Positions 45,564 through 57,771 of a DNA stretch of 64,000 bases are shown here, piece by piece. Below the pieces are notes generated by a model. That model was given only the letters and a program-made list of their open reading frames with translations. It was not told the DNA's origin and did not search any database. The first letter of the stretch is position 1. Every line of letters begins with the position of its first letter. The position numbers were made by a program, and so were the translations under genes. The DNA is taken from positions 47,440,902-47,504,901 of the forward strand of contig CM039511.1 in NCBI GenBank assembly GCA_022432975.1, written 5' to 3'. This stretch comes from Begonia masoniana (Eukaryota > Streptophyta > Magnoliopsida > Cucurbitales > Begoniaceae).

Positions 45564-48361
45564 TGTAACGACCGCCTAGCTGTACGTTGCTGGCACGTCA
45601 CCCCGTTCTAGATCTCACCATACGCGGGGTCAAGTCGTGCAGGTCCCACTGATGGGCTAGCTGCCACGTGTGTCCCCTCAGGGCTGTCCACGTGTACTCA
45701 CGATCTTCCCTCTCCCTGCAGAGGGTTTTTGCCTTCCCCCCCACTCGAACCCAGTACCTCAGGGACTTGTTGTAATATCCAGCTTTTCTGGATATTATTA
45801 TTTTAATATATAATGGTATTTTTGTAAATATGTCAAAACAAGCTCGTTTCTCAAGAAGAAAGCGTCATTACGATCCTAACGATTAATAGGAATTTTAAGG
45901 AAATTATGAGAATTTTCGGAGTTTAAACGCTATATTCCGAGTAGATACATTTATCGAAATGTAAAAGACGTTCTCGTAAAAATAGCAAACGAGGTCCGTT
46001 TTGCGAACGGATAGTTTTGTTAGATCCTAAATAATAAGTTAGACATATTGTTAAAATAAGGAAATTTGGTGAACCCAAATAGTTGGACGATTAACGAACC
46101 GAATGACGAAACGAATATAAAAACTATGGAAGGGCATTTTAGTAATTTTCCAAATCAATTTATAAAATAGCCTAAAAACCTTTCTTCTTCATTTTGTTTC
46201 CTTCTGCGATTTCCAGAGAAGAAGCTCGCGGCCTCCTCCCTGCCCGCGCGACGTTTTCCTCCAATCTGACCTCCGTTCGTTCCGATTTCTTCACGGTTTC
46301 TCCTCCTCTCGCTATCCTAGGTATGAGTCCACGTTCTTAGTGCGTTTATTTCGAGTTTTACGGAGATGTAGTTAATTAGGGTTTCGATTGATTTTCGTTA
46401 AAAACGCGAATTAGGGTTCGTAATTAATAGGTTAGCCTTGATTAAGTATATATTAAACGTATTTGACGTTATTGGACGAAGTTAAATTGAATTGTGGAAA
46501 AACGTTAAATTCGAGAATTTAGGGATTTTCGAGAAAGGTTCGTGAATTGTGATTTTGAACCATCGAGCGTGAATTGGTCATTTAAACGTCTCGATTAATT
46601 AAGTTAGAACTTTAGGAAAGTTCCTTAGTTAAGAATTTTATTAAATTGGACAATTGGGAGTTCTGATGTGTCATATAATATTGTAAATTTGCCTCAGACG
46701 AACGACGCTCGTGGACGGAGCTTGAGCTGCTTTGGACACGAGGTAAGTTCTCGTGATCTTTCCTGGCCGATTGGCCTACACCGTACTTCGATGTAGCGTT
46801 GAGGATCTTGTGGATTGTTTGTTTTAAATTGCTTTGGTGGGTAGTTAGGGTTTAAATTGTTATGGGTTATTTTATTTCGGTCTCGATGGTACATATGCTT
46901 GGTTGTTTATTTTATGTTAATATCTGTTCATGCATCACGTGTTTTTAAAGATCATGAAAACGAGTTATGCACGATGTTTTAAAGCAAATGCAAAGAAAAG
47001 ATGACCCTTCGGTATATAGTTTACATGGCCCTTCGGTATACAGTTTATAGCAAAGCAAAGCATAGCAAAGCAAAGTAAAGTAAAGCAAAGCAAAGTAAAG
47101 TAAAGAAAACAAAGCATGATTTACAGATTCATATGCACAGCACGCATTTGCATTTACTAGAGCTTACTGAGATTTTTATCTCATAGATGTCTGTATGGTG
47201 TAGGTGACATAGATCCAGGTGAGGACGACGTTCCTCCTTCCGATGTCTGAGGCAGTTGATGGATGATGGCCCGTGGGAGTGCGCTGAGTAGTCGAGACGC
47301 GTTTTGACCCGTGGGGATGTACGTATGGACTCTGGAGTTATTTAGGGATATTTTGAATTGATAATTGTATAGAGTATATTAGGTTGTTTGGATCTGGATA
47401 GGGGTTAAAAATGTTTGGTAACTGTATGTAAAAGGCTTTGATTAAACTGTTTTGTTAAACGTTATGAAATGTTTTGATTCGTTTTGGGATTGGTACGGGT
47501 AAGCTCGGTTTTTAGAGCTATTCACGCAGTTGGACTTCGCAAAGTCTGCTGTAAGCTAATTGAGTTTTGAATACATTTAATTGGGTGGATGAGTAATAAG
47601 TTTATTGAGATTTTAGATGTAAAACAATAGAAGTTTTGCTCTCTGGAAATCGGATTCCAGAGAGCTAATTGAAGTGTTTGATGCATAGAGTGTTGAAGGA
47701 TTTGAAGGAACTGGAACAGGTGTGAAGGAAATGGTCGCTGCTTGCTGTGAAGCAATGCAGCGATCGATCTCTGCTGCAGAGCAGAGATCGATCGCTGCTG
47801 CTATAAAGCAATGCAGCGATCGATCTCTGCTGTGCAGCAGAGATCGATCGCTGCTGCTATAAGGCAATGCAGAGATCGATCGCTGCTGCTATAAGGCAAT
47901 GCAACGATCGATCTCTGCTGCAGCAGAGATCGATCGCTGCCACAGCTTAGTGATGCAGCGCTCAGTCGCTGCATGTAGCAGCGACTGGTCGCTACCTCAA
48001 TTGTTTCAGGGCGGACCGTTTTGCCCTTTCCTTCTTCTGATTTGTTTTTAAGTTATTTTTATTAAATGGTTTAAATGTTATTTAGTTATTAAATGTTTTG
48101 TTTTAAATGATTTCAAGGTTTGATTTCAATTCCGTTTTCAGTTCTGATTTCAACTTCAGTTTAAATTCCGCATTAAGTTTTAATTAAAGTACGGGAAAGT
48201 ATAAAGTGTAAAATAAAAATGAAAAATTCATACGGGTAAATGGGTACAGTATTAGGGGTGTTACACTTGTACCTGGGCTACAAGTGAGGAGTACCACTTG
48301 AGCTAGTACAGAGGAGGACTTCTCAGTTGGTCACCCAATCTGGTACTACTCTCGCCGACCC
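45564..48361 (-). mobile_element. 5S-core palindromic element, copy C, split by a solo LTR
   Basis: Left arm 45564-45770 continues at 48271 after the nested LTR. The core starts at about 48308 and stops at CTCGCCGA near 48356, so half the core and the whole right arm are missing. The next copy starts after CCCTTTTT. Confidence 0.75.
45771..48265 (+). mobile_element. Solo gypsy LTR (2495 bp) with CTTGT target duplication
   Basis: Begins TGTAATATCCAGC, ends GTGTTACA, and is flanked by CTTGT (45766-45770 and 48266-48270). It is a relative of the LTR at 21396: TATA-like AATATAAAAAC near 46112, donor at 46320 (CCTAG/GTATGA), a 45-nt block 46698-46742, a 47-nt block 47204-47250 ending TGA, an AAAGCAAAG simple repeat (47045-47115), hairpin 47638-47665 and a GATCGATCGCTGCTGC palindrome cluster (47731-47995). 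Blocks 2-3 read SWTELELLWTRGDIDPGEDD then VPPSDV. Exon 1 is open in the matching phase but has no ATG. Confidence 0.92.
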
Positions 48362-48366
48362 TTTTT

Positions 48367-48951
48367 TGTAACGACCGCCCAGCTGTACGTTGCTAGCACG
48401 TCACCCCGTTCTAGATCTCACCATACGCGGGGTCAAGTCGTGCAGGTCCCACTGATGGGCTAGCTGCCACGTGTGTCCCCTCAGGGCCGTCCACGTGTAC
48501 TCACGATCTTCCCTCTCCCTGCAGAGGGTTTTTGCCTTCCCCCCCACTCGAACCCAGTACCTCAGGGACTTGTACCTGGGCTACAAGTGAGGAGTACCAC
48601 TTGAGCTAGTACAGAGGAGGACTTCCTAGTTGGTCACCCAACCTGGTACTACTCTCGCCGAAGTACGCTTAACTTTGGAGTTCTGATGGGATCCGGTGCC
48701 GTAGCACTATTAGCTCAAGTGGTACTCCTCACTTGTAGCCCAGGTACTAGTCCCTGAGGTACTGGGTTCGAGTGGGGGGAAGGCAAAAACCCTCTGCAGG
48801 GAGAGGGAAGATCTTGAGTACACGTGGACGGCCATGAGGGGACACACGTGGCAGCTAGCCCATCGGTGGGACCTGCACGACTTGACCCCGCGTATGGTGA
48901 GATCTAGAACGTAGTGACATGCCAGCAACGTAAAGCTGGGCGGTCGTTACA
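48367..48951 (-). mobile_element. 5S-core palindromic element, copy D (complete, 585 bp)
   Basis: Left arm 48367-48611 (245 bp), core 48612-48707 (96 bp, 5S on the minus strand), right arm 48708-48951 (244 bp), ends TGTAACGACC/GGTCGTTACA. The 16 bp to copy E, AAAAAGGTGCCTTTTT, is itself a palindrome. D and E therefore sit head to head, their cores on opposite strands. Confidence 0.85.
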
Positions 48952-48967
48952 AAAAAGGTGCCTTTTT

Positions 48968-49553
48968 TGTAACGACCGCCCAGCTATACGTTGCTGGCAC
49001 GTCACCCCGTTCTAGATCTCACCATACGCGGGGTCAAGTCGTGCAGGTCCCACCGATGGGCTAGCTGCCACGTGTGTCCCCTCAGGGCTGTCCACGTGTA
49101 CTCACGATCTTCCCTCCCCCTGCAGAGGGTTTTTGCCTTCCCCCCCACTCGAACCCAGTACCTCAGGGACTAGTACCTGGGCTACAAGTGAGGAGTACCA
49201 CTTGAGCTAGTAGCGCTACGGCACCGGATCCCATCAGAACTCCGAAGTTAAGCGTACTTCGGCGAGAGTAGTACCAGGTTGGGTGACCGACCGGGAAGTC
49301 CTCCTGTGTACTAGCTCAAGTGGTACTCCTCACTTGTAGCCCAGGTACTAGTCCCTGAGGTACTGGGTTCGAGTGGGGAGGAAGGCAAAAACCCTCTGCA
49401 GGGAGAGGGAAGATCGTGAGTACACGTGGACGGCCCTGAGGGGACACACGTGGCAGCTAGCCTACCGGTGGGACCTGCACGACTTGACCCCGCGTATGGT
49501 GAGATCTAGAACGGGGTGACGTGCCAGCAACGTACAGCTGGGCAGTCGTTACA
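48968..49553 (+). mobile_element. 5S-core palindromic element, copy E (complete, 586 bp)
   Basis: Left arm 48968-49212 (245 bp) and right arm 49309-49553 (245 bp) are complementary with only a handful of mismatches by eye. The 96-bp core 49213-49308 reads GCACCGGATCCCATCAGAAC, then AGTTAAGCG (box A region), GAGAGTAGTACCAGG and TGGGTGACC (box C region), and GGGAAGTCCTCC. It covers roughly nt 25-110 of plant 5S rRNA and lacks both termini. The internal Pol III promoter region is kept with few changes. It is not a functional 5S gene. Confidence 0.88.
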
Positions 49554-49558
49554 CTCTC

Positions 49559-51367
49559 AATGAACAGGCTCAAAGAGTCTCCCAAACATGCTCTGAACAG
49601 AACAAAAATTAAGGTGGAAGATTACTCAAATGCAATGGGACTTGATGGAGTTGAAGAAAGTCTCCAGAGAGCCAAAGCTTGGAGACAATCGGTGCTCTGA
49701 ATTTCGGATATTACACACCAAATTCAAGAACCACCTTGAAGCTTACCTTCTAGATATTATGCACAAAAGGAAGAGGCCTCGAATGGGAGCTTTGAATCGA
49801 ATATTACTCACCGATTGAGAATTACCCAAAAAATAGAAAAATGGAGGAACACTCCAACGAAGAAGATGAACTTTTGTAATTTAAAAATTGGCCAAAGACC
49901 ATTACAAAGCATTCAGAACAATGTTATATAGCCCTCTGAATGATCGACAAAAGATAGTTGTTGGCGACCATATAGCCGTTGGAGCATCGACACTCTCAGC
50001 CATGTAGGAGCAACCTTGCTGCCCGGTTCACTTAGTTGCTGCCTAGTTTAGTGATGTTTAGGTTCTTTGTTGCTTCCTGGTTTATTTTTTTAACTTGGTT
50101 CATTGCTGACCGGTTCAGCTGTTGTTTGGTCTTTTGATGCCCGATTCTCTTCTAGTTGTTTGCGTCATTTTCTCGGTCGGTGCTACACTCTCTTTTAGCC
50201 CGTTGCTTTCTCTTGTCAAGCTTCTTCTCCATGCTTTAAGATGGTATTTTCCTACAAAAATAACAAATTTGTAAATCCATGTACGACATCTTAACTCATG
50301 GTTTCGAAAAGAAAAATCAAAACCACTTTTACAAGCATTGAATTTAGTTGAAGTTTTCTACATCATTAGTTACTCACCTCAACCACCTCCTCACTTTCAA
50401 AGCAAGGACAAGACCGGTTAGTAGCTTAAGTTCGGTGACAGTTTCGTTTTTTCTTATTTCTTTGTTTGAGTATTATTTAATTTCTTGGTGAAGATTTTAA
50501 CTCTATTTGTGTCTGTATAAAAATACTTAGAATGGTGTTGGATATTTGTTTGAATTGAACTGTTATTTAAATTCTTTACACTATTATTTTCATAATCACT
50601 ATGTGAATCAAAGTCCATCTTGTGTGGACTATGACTTTGAATTTTGTTCAAGTGTTCCACTATGACTCGGGCCTTGAGTTGGGATCTGCTCTTGTCTGAG
50701 GATCGATTCGTTCGACCTAGAATTTTTGTTAGTCCAGCCTCTGGGTCATAACAATCACCTACCGTGATTAGATTTAGAAAACATACCTTGATTCATAGTT
50801 TTCATTGTTGTAAATCTAAAATTATTGGGCATAAAAAACTATAGAATTTTGATTTCCCTCTCTTGACCATGATAGTTGTAACATCGAGGGAAAAAATAAT
50901 AATATAATATTTTTTTTCAAAGTTCCTTTGTCAGGAGTTAGTTACCGAGAGAAGCGGAGTCATCTCTCCTATTTTCACAAGTGGTAGCATAATCCATCTT
51001 CCTCTTGCAAAACCCTCTTCTTCCCTCTCCAATTTTCTTCTCTTAGAGCTGAGTCAGGGGAAGACCAAAGAAGGAGAATATTTTTCTATGATAGAAATAA
51101 CTTTCATTCAACAACCCATTAAGGAAGGATGTCTCTCATTTGTTTCCATTATCTGCTGTATGAAAGGTTAATGTTGGTCTGAGGTTTCAGTCACAACTAG
51201 AAAAGGAAGCAAAAGTTTGTAGCAGCCAATCGAAAGAGGAGTAGAGTTTTTAAGTAAGAAAGAAATTGAGGAGCTTTCTTTAAGGATCTGTTTTAGGGAA
51301 TGGTTTTCTCTTTTACATTGAAAATCTATTCTTTGTTTTAGAACATTAAAATCGAACATGGAGGACC
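49559..51367. other. Unassigned AT-rich sequence between 5S array and copia element
   Basis: About 1.8 kb without a convincing gene. Short open stretches (for example 49630-49818) have no recognisable domain. CT-rich TCTTCCTCTTGC-type sequence at about 50990-51045 resembles LTR leaders. It continues the host sequence interrupted at 44628 and may be a decayed retroelement; I see nothing definite. Confidence 0.4.
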
Positions 51368-51729
51368 TATTGGAATGAGAAAGATGGATTTTGGAGAAGA
51401 ATAAATAAAATTGGAGATGAGAGAACTTGAGAGAAACTTTTTTATTGAAAATATTTTTGGCTATTGCTTGATATAAAATGACTAAACTAAGATCCTATTT
51501 ATATGTCTATATGGTACATGTATAACACTATACATGAACCACCTAATTAATCACATACATGTACTAGTAAATGATGAATCTCCTAAGTACATGTGCTAAT
51601 GTACATATATATACATGAATAAGAAACTTCTAAATAACTCTTCATAATACATAGACTCTAACAAAAAGTACATTTAAAACATACATTAACCAAAAACATA
51701 TTAATTGAATTAAACTTATAATTTCAACG
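51368..51729 (-). repeat. 3' LTR of the minus-strand copia element (362 bp)
   Basis: Complement of the LTR at 43953-44277: it shares CTTGAGAGAAACTTTTTT-type, TTGGCTATTGCTTGATATA and TAATTAATCACATACATG stretches. On the minus strand it starts CGTTGAAATTATAAG (first T of TG mutated) next to the purine tract TTAAGGGTGGA (51730-51740). Its outer end reads TATTGGAATG instead of TGTTGGAATG. Confidence 0.85.
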
Positions 51730-54700
51730 TCCACCCTTAAGTTTAATCCATTGTACCTTCGAGCATCATCTTTAGTTTGCTAAAAGTGTCATACTTGAGA
51801 AGCTTCGTAATATCAACAACTTGATCATCGGTCTTCATATACTTCACTCTTTGCAATGCAGTTACGAAGGAAATGATACCTCGTATCTACATGTTTTCTT
51901 CTATCATGAAATACATGATTCTTTGCCAACGCAATAGCTGACTTATTGTCAACAAAAATCTCTGTAGCTTCTTCTTGTGGAATTTATAGCTTCTTTATAG
52001 TGTTCTCACGCATTTAACATGACATACAAAAAATGTAGCTGCAAAAAACAAAACATGCTGTGCTCTTTCGATAATCTATATCTCCACCTCAATTGCTATT
52101 GCTATATTCGACAAGTTTAAGTTCATTAGAAAATGAATAAAGCAGGCCAAAATTAATTATACCTTTGATATATTGAAGAATTTTTTTTGTCACTTAGAAA
52201 TGTGTCATGGTTGGTGACTCCATGAATCTACTTACCAGTCCAATTACAAAAAGTATATATAGTCTTGTGCAAGTTAAATATTTCAAACTTTCAACAAGAC
52301 TCTTGAAAGTTATAAAATCATTCTTCGATAATTTTACTCCACATGGCATAGGAGTATTTATAGGCTGAAAATTCTCCATCTTAAACTTCTTTAGAATCTC
52401 TCTTGCAAAACCTTCTTGAGATATCAAAATACCATTATCTCCTTGATGGATCTCCATACCAAGATAGTATGGCATTAGACCAATTTAAGTCATCTCAAAC
52501 TCCTTGGTCATTGTTTGCTTGAATTCTTCTTACATACTCAGATTATACCTCGTAAAGATCAATTCATCAATATACAAGCAAACAAATAAGACATCTCCAT
52601 TTTTATGCACCTTAGCATATAGAGAGTGTTCATATGGACATTTAATAAACCTATTTTAGGGAAGTACTTGTCAATTCGACTACTCCAAGCTCTTGGAGCT
52701 TGCTTCGGGCCATACAATGCTTTTTTCAACTTCAATACTTTGTCTTCATAACCCTTTACAACATAGCCTTGAGGTTGTTCGACATAAACTTCTTCTTTGA
52801 GAACTCCTTTCAAGAATGCCGATTTGACATCTATTTGATAAATTTTCCATCTCTTATGAGCTGCTAGTGAAATAATCAGCCTTATAGTTTCCAAACAAGC
52901 AACGAGAGCAAATACTTCACCATAATTGATACCTGGACGTTGACTATATCCTTTTGCCACTAATCTACCTTTGTATTTCTCCACTTCTCCCTTTGAATTC
53001 TTCTTTTATTTGAAAACTCACTTCCCACCAATGGGCTTCTGGCCTTTCCAGAATGGTTGCTAGTTCTCATGTCTCATTCTTCTCAATTGATCCAATCTCT
53101 TCATCCAGGCAATCTTCCACTTTTCATCTTTCACGATTTTTCAAATACTAAGGGCTCACAATTGACAAAGTGACAAAAGAGAGTTAGATCTTCATTTCAA
53201 TTTTGTGTTACCTCATAAAGATCTTGAAGACTTCTCATATAAGACTCTCTTTACTTAAGCTTCCACTTGAAGAAGATGAAGGTGTATTTAATATTGTTGG
53301 TGATCTTGGAAGTGTAGTGTGCTCTTGAACTTTGCTTCTTTGCTCCTCATCAAAGAAAAAAAAGAATGCATACCTCCTTTTGTTTTCATCACTCCAATCC
53401 CAAGAATCTTCTTCATTAAACTTCAGGTCTCCGCTAATAATTTTCATCCCAAGACTTGGATCGTAAATCTTGTAGTCTTTGGAGTGTTGATCATAATCGA
53501 TGAAGATTTACTTCTTGCATCAAGCTTCGATCTTTCTTGATTTGGGACATGTACATAACCGATGCTTCCAAATACTCTCAAATGGGAAGCACTTGGTTTT
53601 CTTCCACTCCATGCTCTTGAGGTGTTTTGGCCCACAAACTTCTCGTTGGGCACCAATTGGATATGTACGCAACATAATTAACGGCTTCTGCCCAAAACTC
53701 TTTTGGCATCTTCTTGGTTTTCAACATACTTCTTGCCATATTGAGAATGGTTCGATTCTTCTTTTCAGCAACACCGTTTTGTTGAGGAGATTTTGGAACG
53801 GTTAGGAATCATTGGATGGCATGTGCTTCACAAAACTCATAAACTCATTGAAGTAAACTCACCTCCTCTATCTGATCTCAAAGCTTTAATGAAAATACCC
53901 GCTTTGCCTTCTAAATATGCTTTAAACTTTCAGAAAATGCCAAAAAACTTGAGATTTTTTCTTTAAAAAATAAACTCAAGTTTTTTTTTTTTTGCTAAAG
54001 TCATTGATGAAGAGGAGAAAATACCAATTTTTACTAAATGATAGAGGCTTAATTGGTCCGCATATATCAGCATGACCAAGTTGAAGCGGTTTACTTGCTC
54101 TTGATGTCGTCTCCTTCGGAAAACTCTTTCAAAATTATTTGCCGATAAGATACCATTCGTATAACTGATTTGGTTGATCTATGGACGACAAACCTTTCAA
54201 CATCATTTTCTTGCCTAATACCTTCAAGTCATCGAAATTGAGATGGGCAAGTCTCAAGTGCCAAAGCCATGACGTGTCCTTCACACAAGCCTTCAGAAAT
54301 CGAGCAACTTCGACTTGAATATCCAGCAAGAACATTCTGTTTTTCGTCATCAATACCTTTGCAATCACATTTCTTCTATCATCTTGAAGTAGGAGACTAC
54401 GATCTTTCATGTGAACTTTGTATTTTTTCTCCAAGAGTTGTCCCAAGCTCAAAATGTTACTCTCCATACTCGGAACACAGTAAACATTGAAGTCGTACAT
54501 TTGCCTTCTATTTGAACTTTGGAGTTATCTCCAAACTTGACTAGTCTGGTCACCGAGTTGTCGATCTCCATAAATTGGCTTTTGTCGCCACATATTTGAT
54601 TACTTTCTGCGTTGTAAAGATACCACATGTTGCTCTTACTTCCTTCTCCTCCTTTGTAAGCAAGAAACAAATTTTCCTCTACCTCTTCATTTTGAACATA

Positions 54701-55400
54701 ATTCGCTGTTTCTTTGACATTTTGAGGACTCCAACAATTGCGAGCATAATGTCTGTGCTTTTGGTAATTGTAGCATTGAATACCTGATCGATCATTTTGT
54801 CTTGAGTGGCTTACTCTACCGCGCTCTTTCACCAAATGGCTTTTCTCTTCATTGTCAAGATTTTGTCGTTCTCGACCTCTTCCTCTACTTTGTCCACGTC
54901 CTTGTCTGTATCCTCTTCCTCAATAGTTTCGATCAAGTTCATTCTCTTTTTATTCACCAAGAGCTTGGTAGCCAAAACTTGCTCGATCGGCTCCTCTATT
55001 GGTTCTCTCTTCATGAGCTTGTAAAAAAACCTAGGTCAACTATCATGGTAGCTAAATCTTTGGATTCCTCGATAGCTACAATCACATAATCAAACTTTGA
55101 ATGCAACTAGTGAAAAACCTTTTCATTGAAACGAACATCTTCCGCTCTTTCTCTATATCTCTGCATTTGATTTACGATCGTAAAACCCTAAAAAAGAAAT
55201 CCGCTATGGACTCGAATTCTCATATTTGCAATGCTTCAAATTCTTCTCGTAGGATTTGAAGACGTACCTTCTTTACCTTATCAAATCCTTGATAAGAATT
55301 TTGTATAATCTCTCATGCTCGCTTGGCGGTGGTCGCATTTAATACTCTCTCAAAACAAGGCTTCATCTAAACATTGATAAATAAGAATAAAAGTTTGTTA
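51730..55400 (-). pseudogene. Ty1/copia gag-pol, 5'-truncated and inactivated
   Basis: Order along the minus strand is copia-type. Remnant gag lies at about 55400-54840, then a zinc knuckle near 54770 reading CYNYQKHRHYARNC (second Cys replaced by Tyr), protease WYLYNAESNQICG near 54610 (catalytic Asp lost), GAG-pre-integrase WLWHLRLAHLNFDDL near 54260, a broken integrase core, the integrase C-terminus SHLRVFGSIGYVHVP near 53590, RT with GRLVAKGYSQ and QIDVKSAFLKG (52984-52660), the active site at 52563-52574 reading YIDE instead of YVDD, and the RT tail MPYYLGMEIHQ (52475). RNase H is mostly decayed. Several frame breaks and missing gag start, leader and 5' LTR show a dead 5'-truncated copy. 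Protease-integrase-RT order places it in copia. Confidence 0.9.
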
Positions 55401-55808
55401 ATCTCTCTGACATTTGATTAAATTTTTGACCCTTGTTGCTCTCAAATTTTGGCAGGGGTTGACACCTTGACTAAAGTATCGACCCTTCAAGATGTCGAAT
55501 GGCCTCCCTATGTGTCATTGACACTTGATTGGCTCTATTTCCAGCAAAGTTTGACCCTTGCTCAGCAAAGTAAAGTCGCGAAACTCACCTCCTTTCATTG
55601 TTTCTCACATTAAATCGGACAAACAACTTACATAAACCTCTATCTACTCAGATAACCCAGCAATAGCAAAAGGATTCAAATTTCCATGCTCCAATTTGAA
55701 CTCTACATTAACCCTAAATTTCAAACTCAAAAACGGAGGTCTTGAATTCACTTACACGCGAAGTCCCTTCACATAAATCAATGCTTAGAGTCCCACGAAC
55801 AAGATTCT
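55401..55808. other. Unassigned sequence upstream of the truncated copia gag
   Basis: About 400 bp with no frame or motif I recognise. The copia leader and 5' LTR that should lie here are absent, so this is the truncation junction or foreign sequence. Confidence 0.5.

Positions 55809-55872
<64 letters not shown>
55809..55872. repeat. (CT)n microsatellite, about 32 repeats
   Basis: A perfect TC dinucleotide run of about 64 bp, bounded by GATTCTGC on the left and GTCTCGTGAGC on the right. Confidence 0.97.
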
Positions 55873-55877
<5 letters not shown>

Positions 55878-56404
55878 GTGAGCACAAAAAGAAAGGGTTT
55901 CCCCCTTAGAACTATTCCCCTTCTTAATAATATTTTCTTTCTATTTTAATTATTTAATATACATAATAATACATCAATATATTATATATATTAAATAAAA
56001 ATCTTTAAGTTCCCAAATCGACCAAACCCTAATATTATCCATAACCTCACTCGAGGAAACATCCAGATTACCTAAAAAATCATTTTCTCCGAATTTTAAC
56101 CATACGGTAACATTCCAAATTTTATCAAAAAATCCTACGAGGTCATGACATAACAAAACAAGTTAATGCATGACACATTGCCTGTCAACAATGCGATAAA
56201 TTTACTCAAAAATTAGTAAACATTCCAGGTTTTACAGTGACAATTTTCTTTTGTTTTATGCATAATATTCATTGGTTTGTTATTTGCATATTAGATTATA
56301 GTTTTTCTAAACTAAAGTTTGCATGTGATATCAAGTCATGAATTAAAACATATAATTATCCATTAAAGTTTACTTGCTGCAAATAAAAATAACACTTTTA
56401 TGGT
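55873..56404. other. AT-rich sequence, no gene seen
   Basis: AT-rich stretch with no supported feature. It ends where similarity to the gypsy LTR family begins, near 56405. Confidence 0.5.
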
Positions 56405-56622
56405 TACGATAATTCATAAGTATATGGGTGAAATAAGAAAATTTGGAGAAGCCGGATCGTTAACTAATTAACGAAACAAATGACGAAACAAATAGAAAAT
56501 CAAACGAAGGGCAAAAATGGTAATTTGTCAAGTCAAAATATTAATTAAAAACAATCTTCTTCTTCCTCCTTCACCATTTTCACGCCAGAACTCTCTCCTT
56601 TGCGATTCTCTCTCTGCCCTCG

Positions 56623-57771
56623 ATGGTTCCTCAACATTCCAACGCCGATTTCTCCTCCGTTCGTCCTCCGTTCTTCACGTTTTCTTCCCCAAACTCGATT
56701 CTAGGTAAGGTTCTATGGTTTTGAAAAGTTTATTCAAAGTTTTCGGGTTGTTTAACGGTTAGGGTTTCGTTTAGGGTTTTGTTAAAAATGTGATTTAGGA
56801 TTTGAAATTTATAGATTTATCGTATTTGAGAATATTATGGACGTATTGAACGTTATTGGACGAAGTTAAACAGATTTATGAGAAATGTTAAAATTTGATG
56901 AATTTCGGGTTTTTGGAAAAACTCGTTATTGGTGATTTTGAGGTATCGAGCGTTAAGTATTTGTTAATATACCTCGATTAGTTAAGTTAGGAATTTTAGG
57001 AAAATTTCCTTAGTTAAGGTTTTGTTAAATACGGACGTTTAACGGTTTAAATTCGTTTTAACGACAATGTTGTGAAATTGCCTTAGGTAAACAAAGCTCG
57101 TGGATGGGGTTTGAGCTGCAACGGACGCGAGGTAAGTTCTCATGACTTATTCTGGCCGATTGGCCTACACCGTACGTCGAAGTCGTCTCGATGAGTTTTG
57201 GTGACGTATATGTTTAAATTGTTTTGGCTGAGTAGTTAGGATTAGTTCAGCATAGGTTATGCTCTTATTGTCTCGATGGTACTAATCATGTATGTTTACT
57301 TTATGTCATATTGAACTGTTCACGCATCACGTGTTTTAGAAGAGCATGAAAAATGAATTTCCACGTGATGTTTTAAAGAAAATGGCGATGTGGCCTGGAA
57401 AGGGGCTATTGATCTATTGTGAAGATCGACTACGGGTTTGTCACAATACCACATCTATTATGTACTCATATAGTTATAGGTCATGTGAGATGGGGCTCAG
57501 GCACGGCTGTACATGTTATAAGCATGTACCCCCCTCCTCTAGCTGGAAAGAGTAGTCCGATCGCTGGATGTGCTCTCTCCGGTTAGTGGGCTGAGATCTC
57601 GGTGACACCCACAGAGTAAAATAAAGAAAATGCTGCATGATTTATGAACTCATATGCACAACATGCATTTACATTTACGAGAGCTTGCTGAGATTTTTAT
57701 CTCATAGATGTCTGTATGGTGTAGGTGACCTCGAAATAGGTGAAGACGAGATCCCTCCACCTGAGGAGTGA
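56623..57771 (+). CDS. Candidate spliced 57-aa LTR microprotein (three exons)
   Basis: Exons 56623-56704 (ATG to TTCTAG/GTAAGG), 57087-57131 (CCTTAG/GTAAAC to CGAG/GTAAGT) and 57725-57771 (GTGTAG/GTGACC to TGA) total 174 nt and stay in phase. It begins MVPQHSNADF; the exon 1 end reads PPFFTFSSPNSIL, comparable with PPFFTFLPPIDVL in the LTR at 21396. Exon 2 reads KQSSWMGFELQRTRGDLEI, and the tail GEDEIPPPEE. Three separate segments agree between two diverged LTRs in the same phase, which supports coding. No known domain; expression unproven. Confidence 0.45.

Larger units (their letters stand above)
44629..49553. mobile_element. Array of five palindromic 5S-core elements with one CTCTC target duplication
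   Basis: Five units begin TGTAACGACCGCC: A 44629, B 45089, C 45564, D 48367, E 48968. Each has a left arm, a 5S-rRNA-derived core and a right arm complementary to the left. D and E are complete; A and B lose the outer half of the right arm at the same point (GTGGACGGCC); C breaks off inside the core. CTCTC occurs just before A (44624-44628) and just after E (49554-49558), so the array behaves as one insertion with TG...CA ends. No primer site or polypurine tract lies between units. A 2.5-kb gypsy solo LTR is nested in C. It is likely derived from Cassandra-type TRIMs, whose LTRs carry 5S sequence; a fold-back element is the alternative. Confidence 0.8.

Noticed and set aside
49213..49308. Functional 5S rRNA gene
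   Set aside because: The first ~24 nt and the 3' end of 5S are missing and both sides are inverted arms, not spacer.
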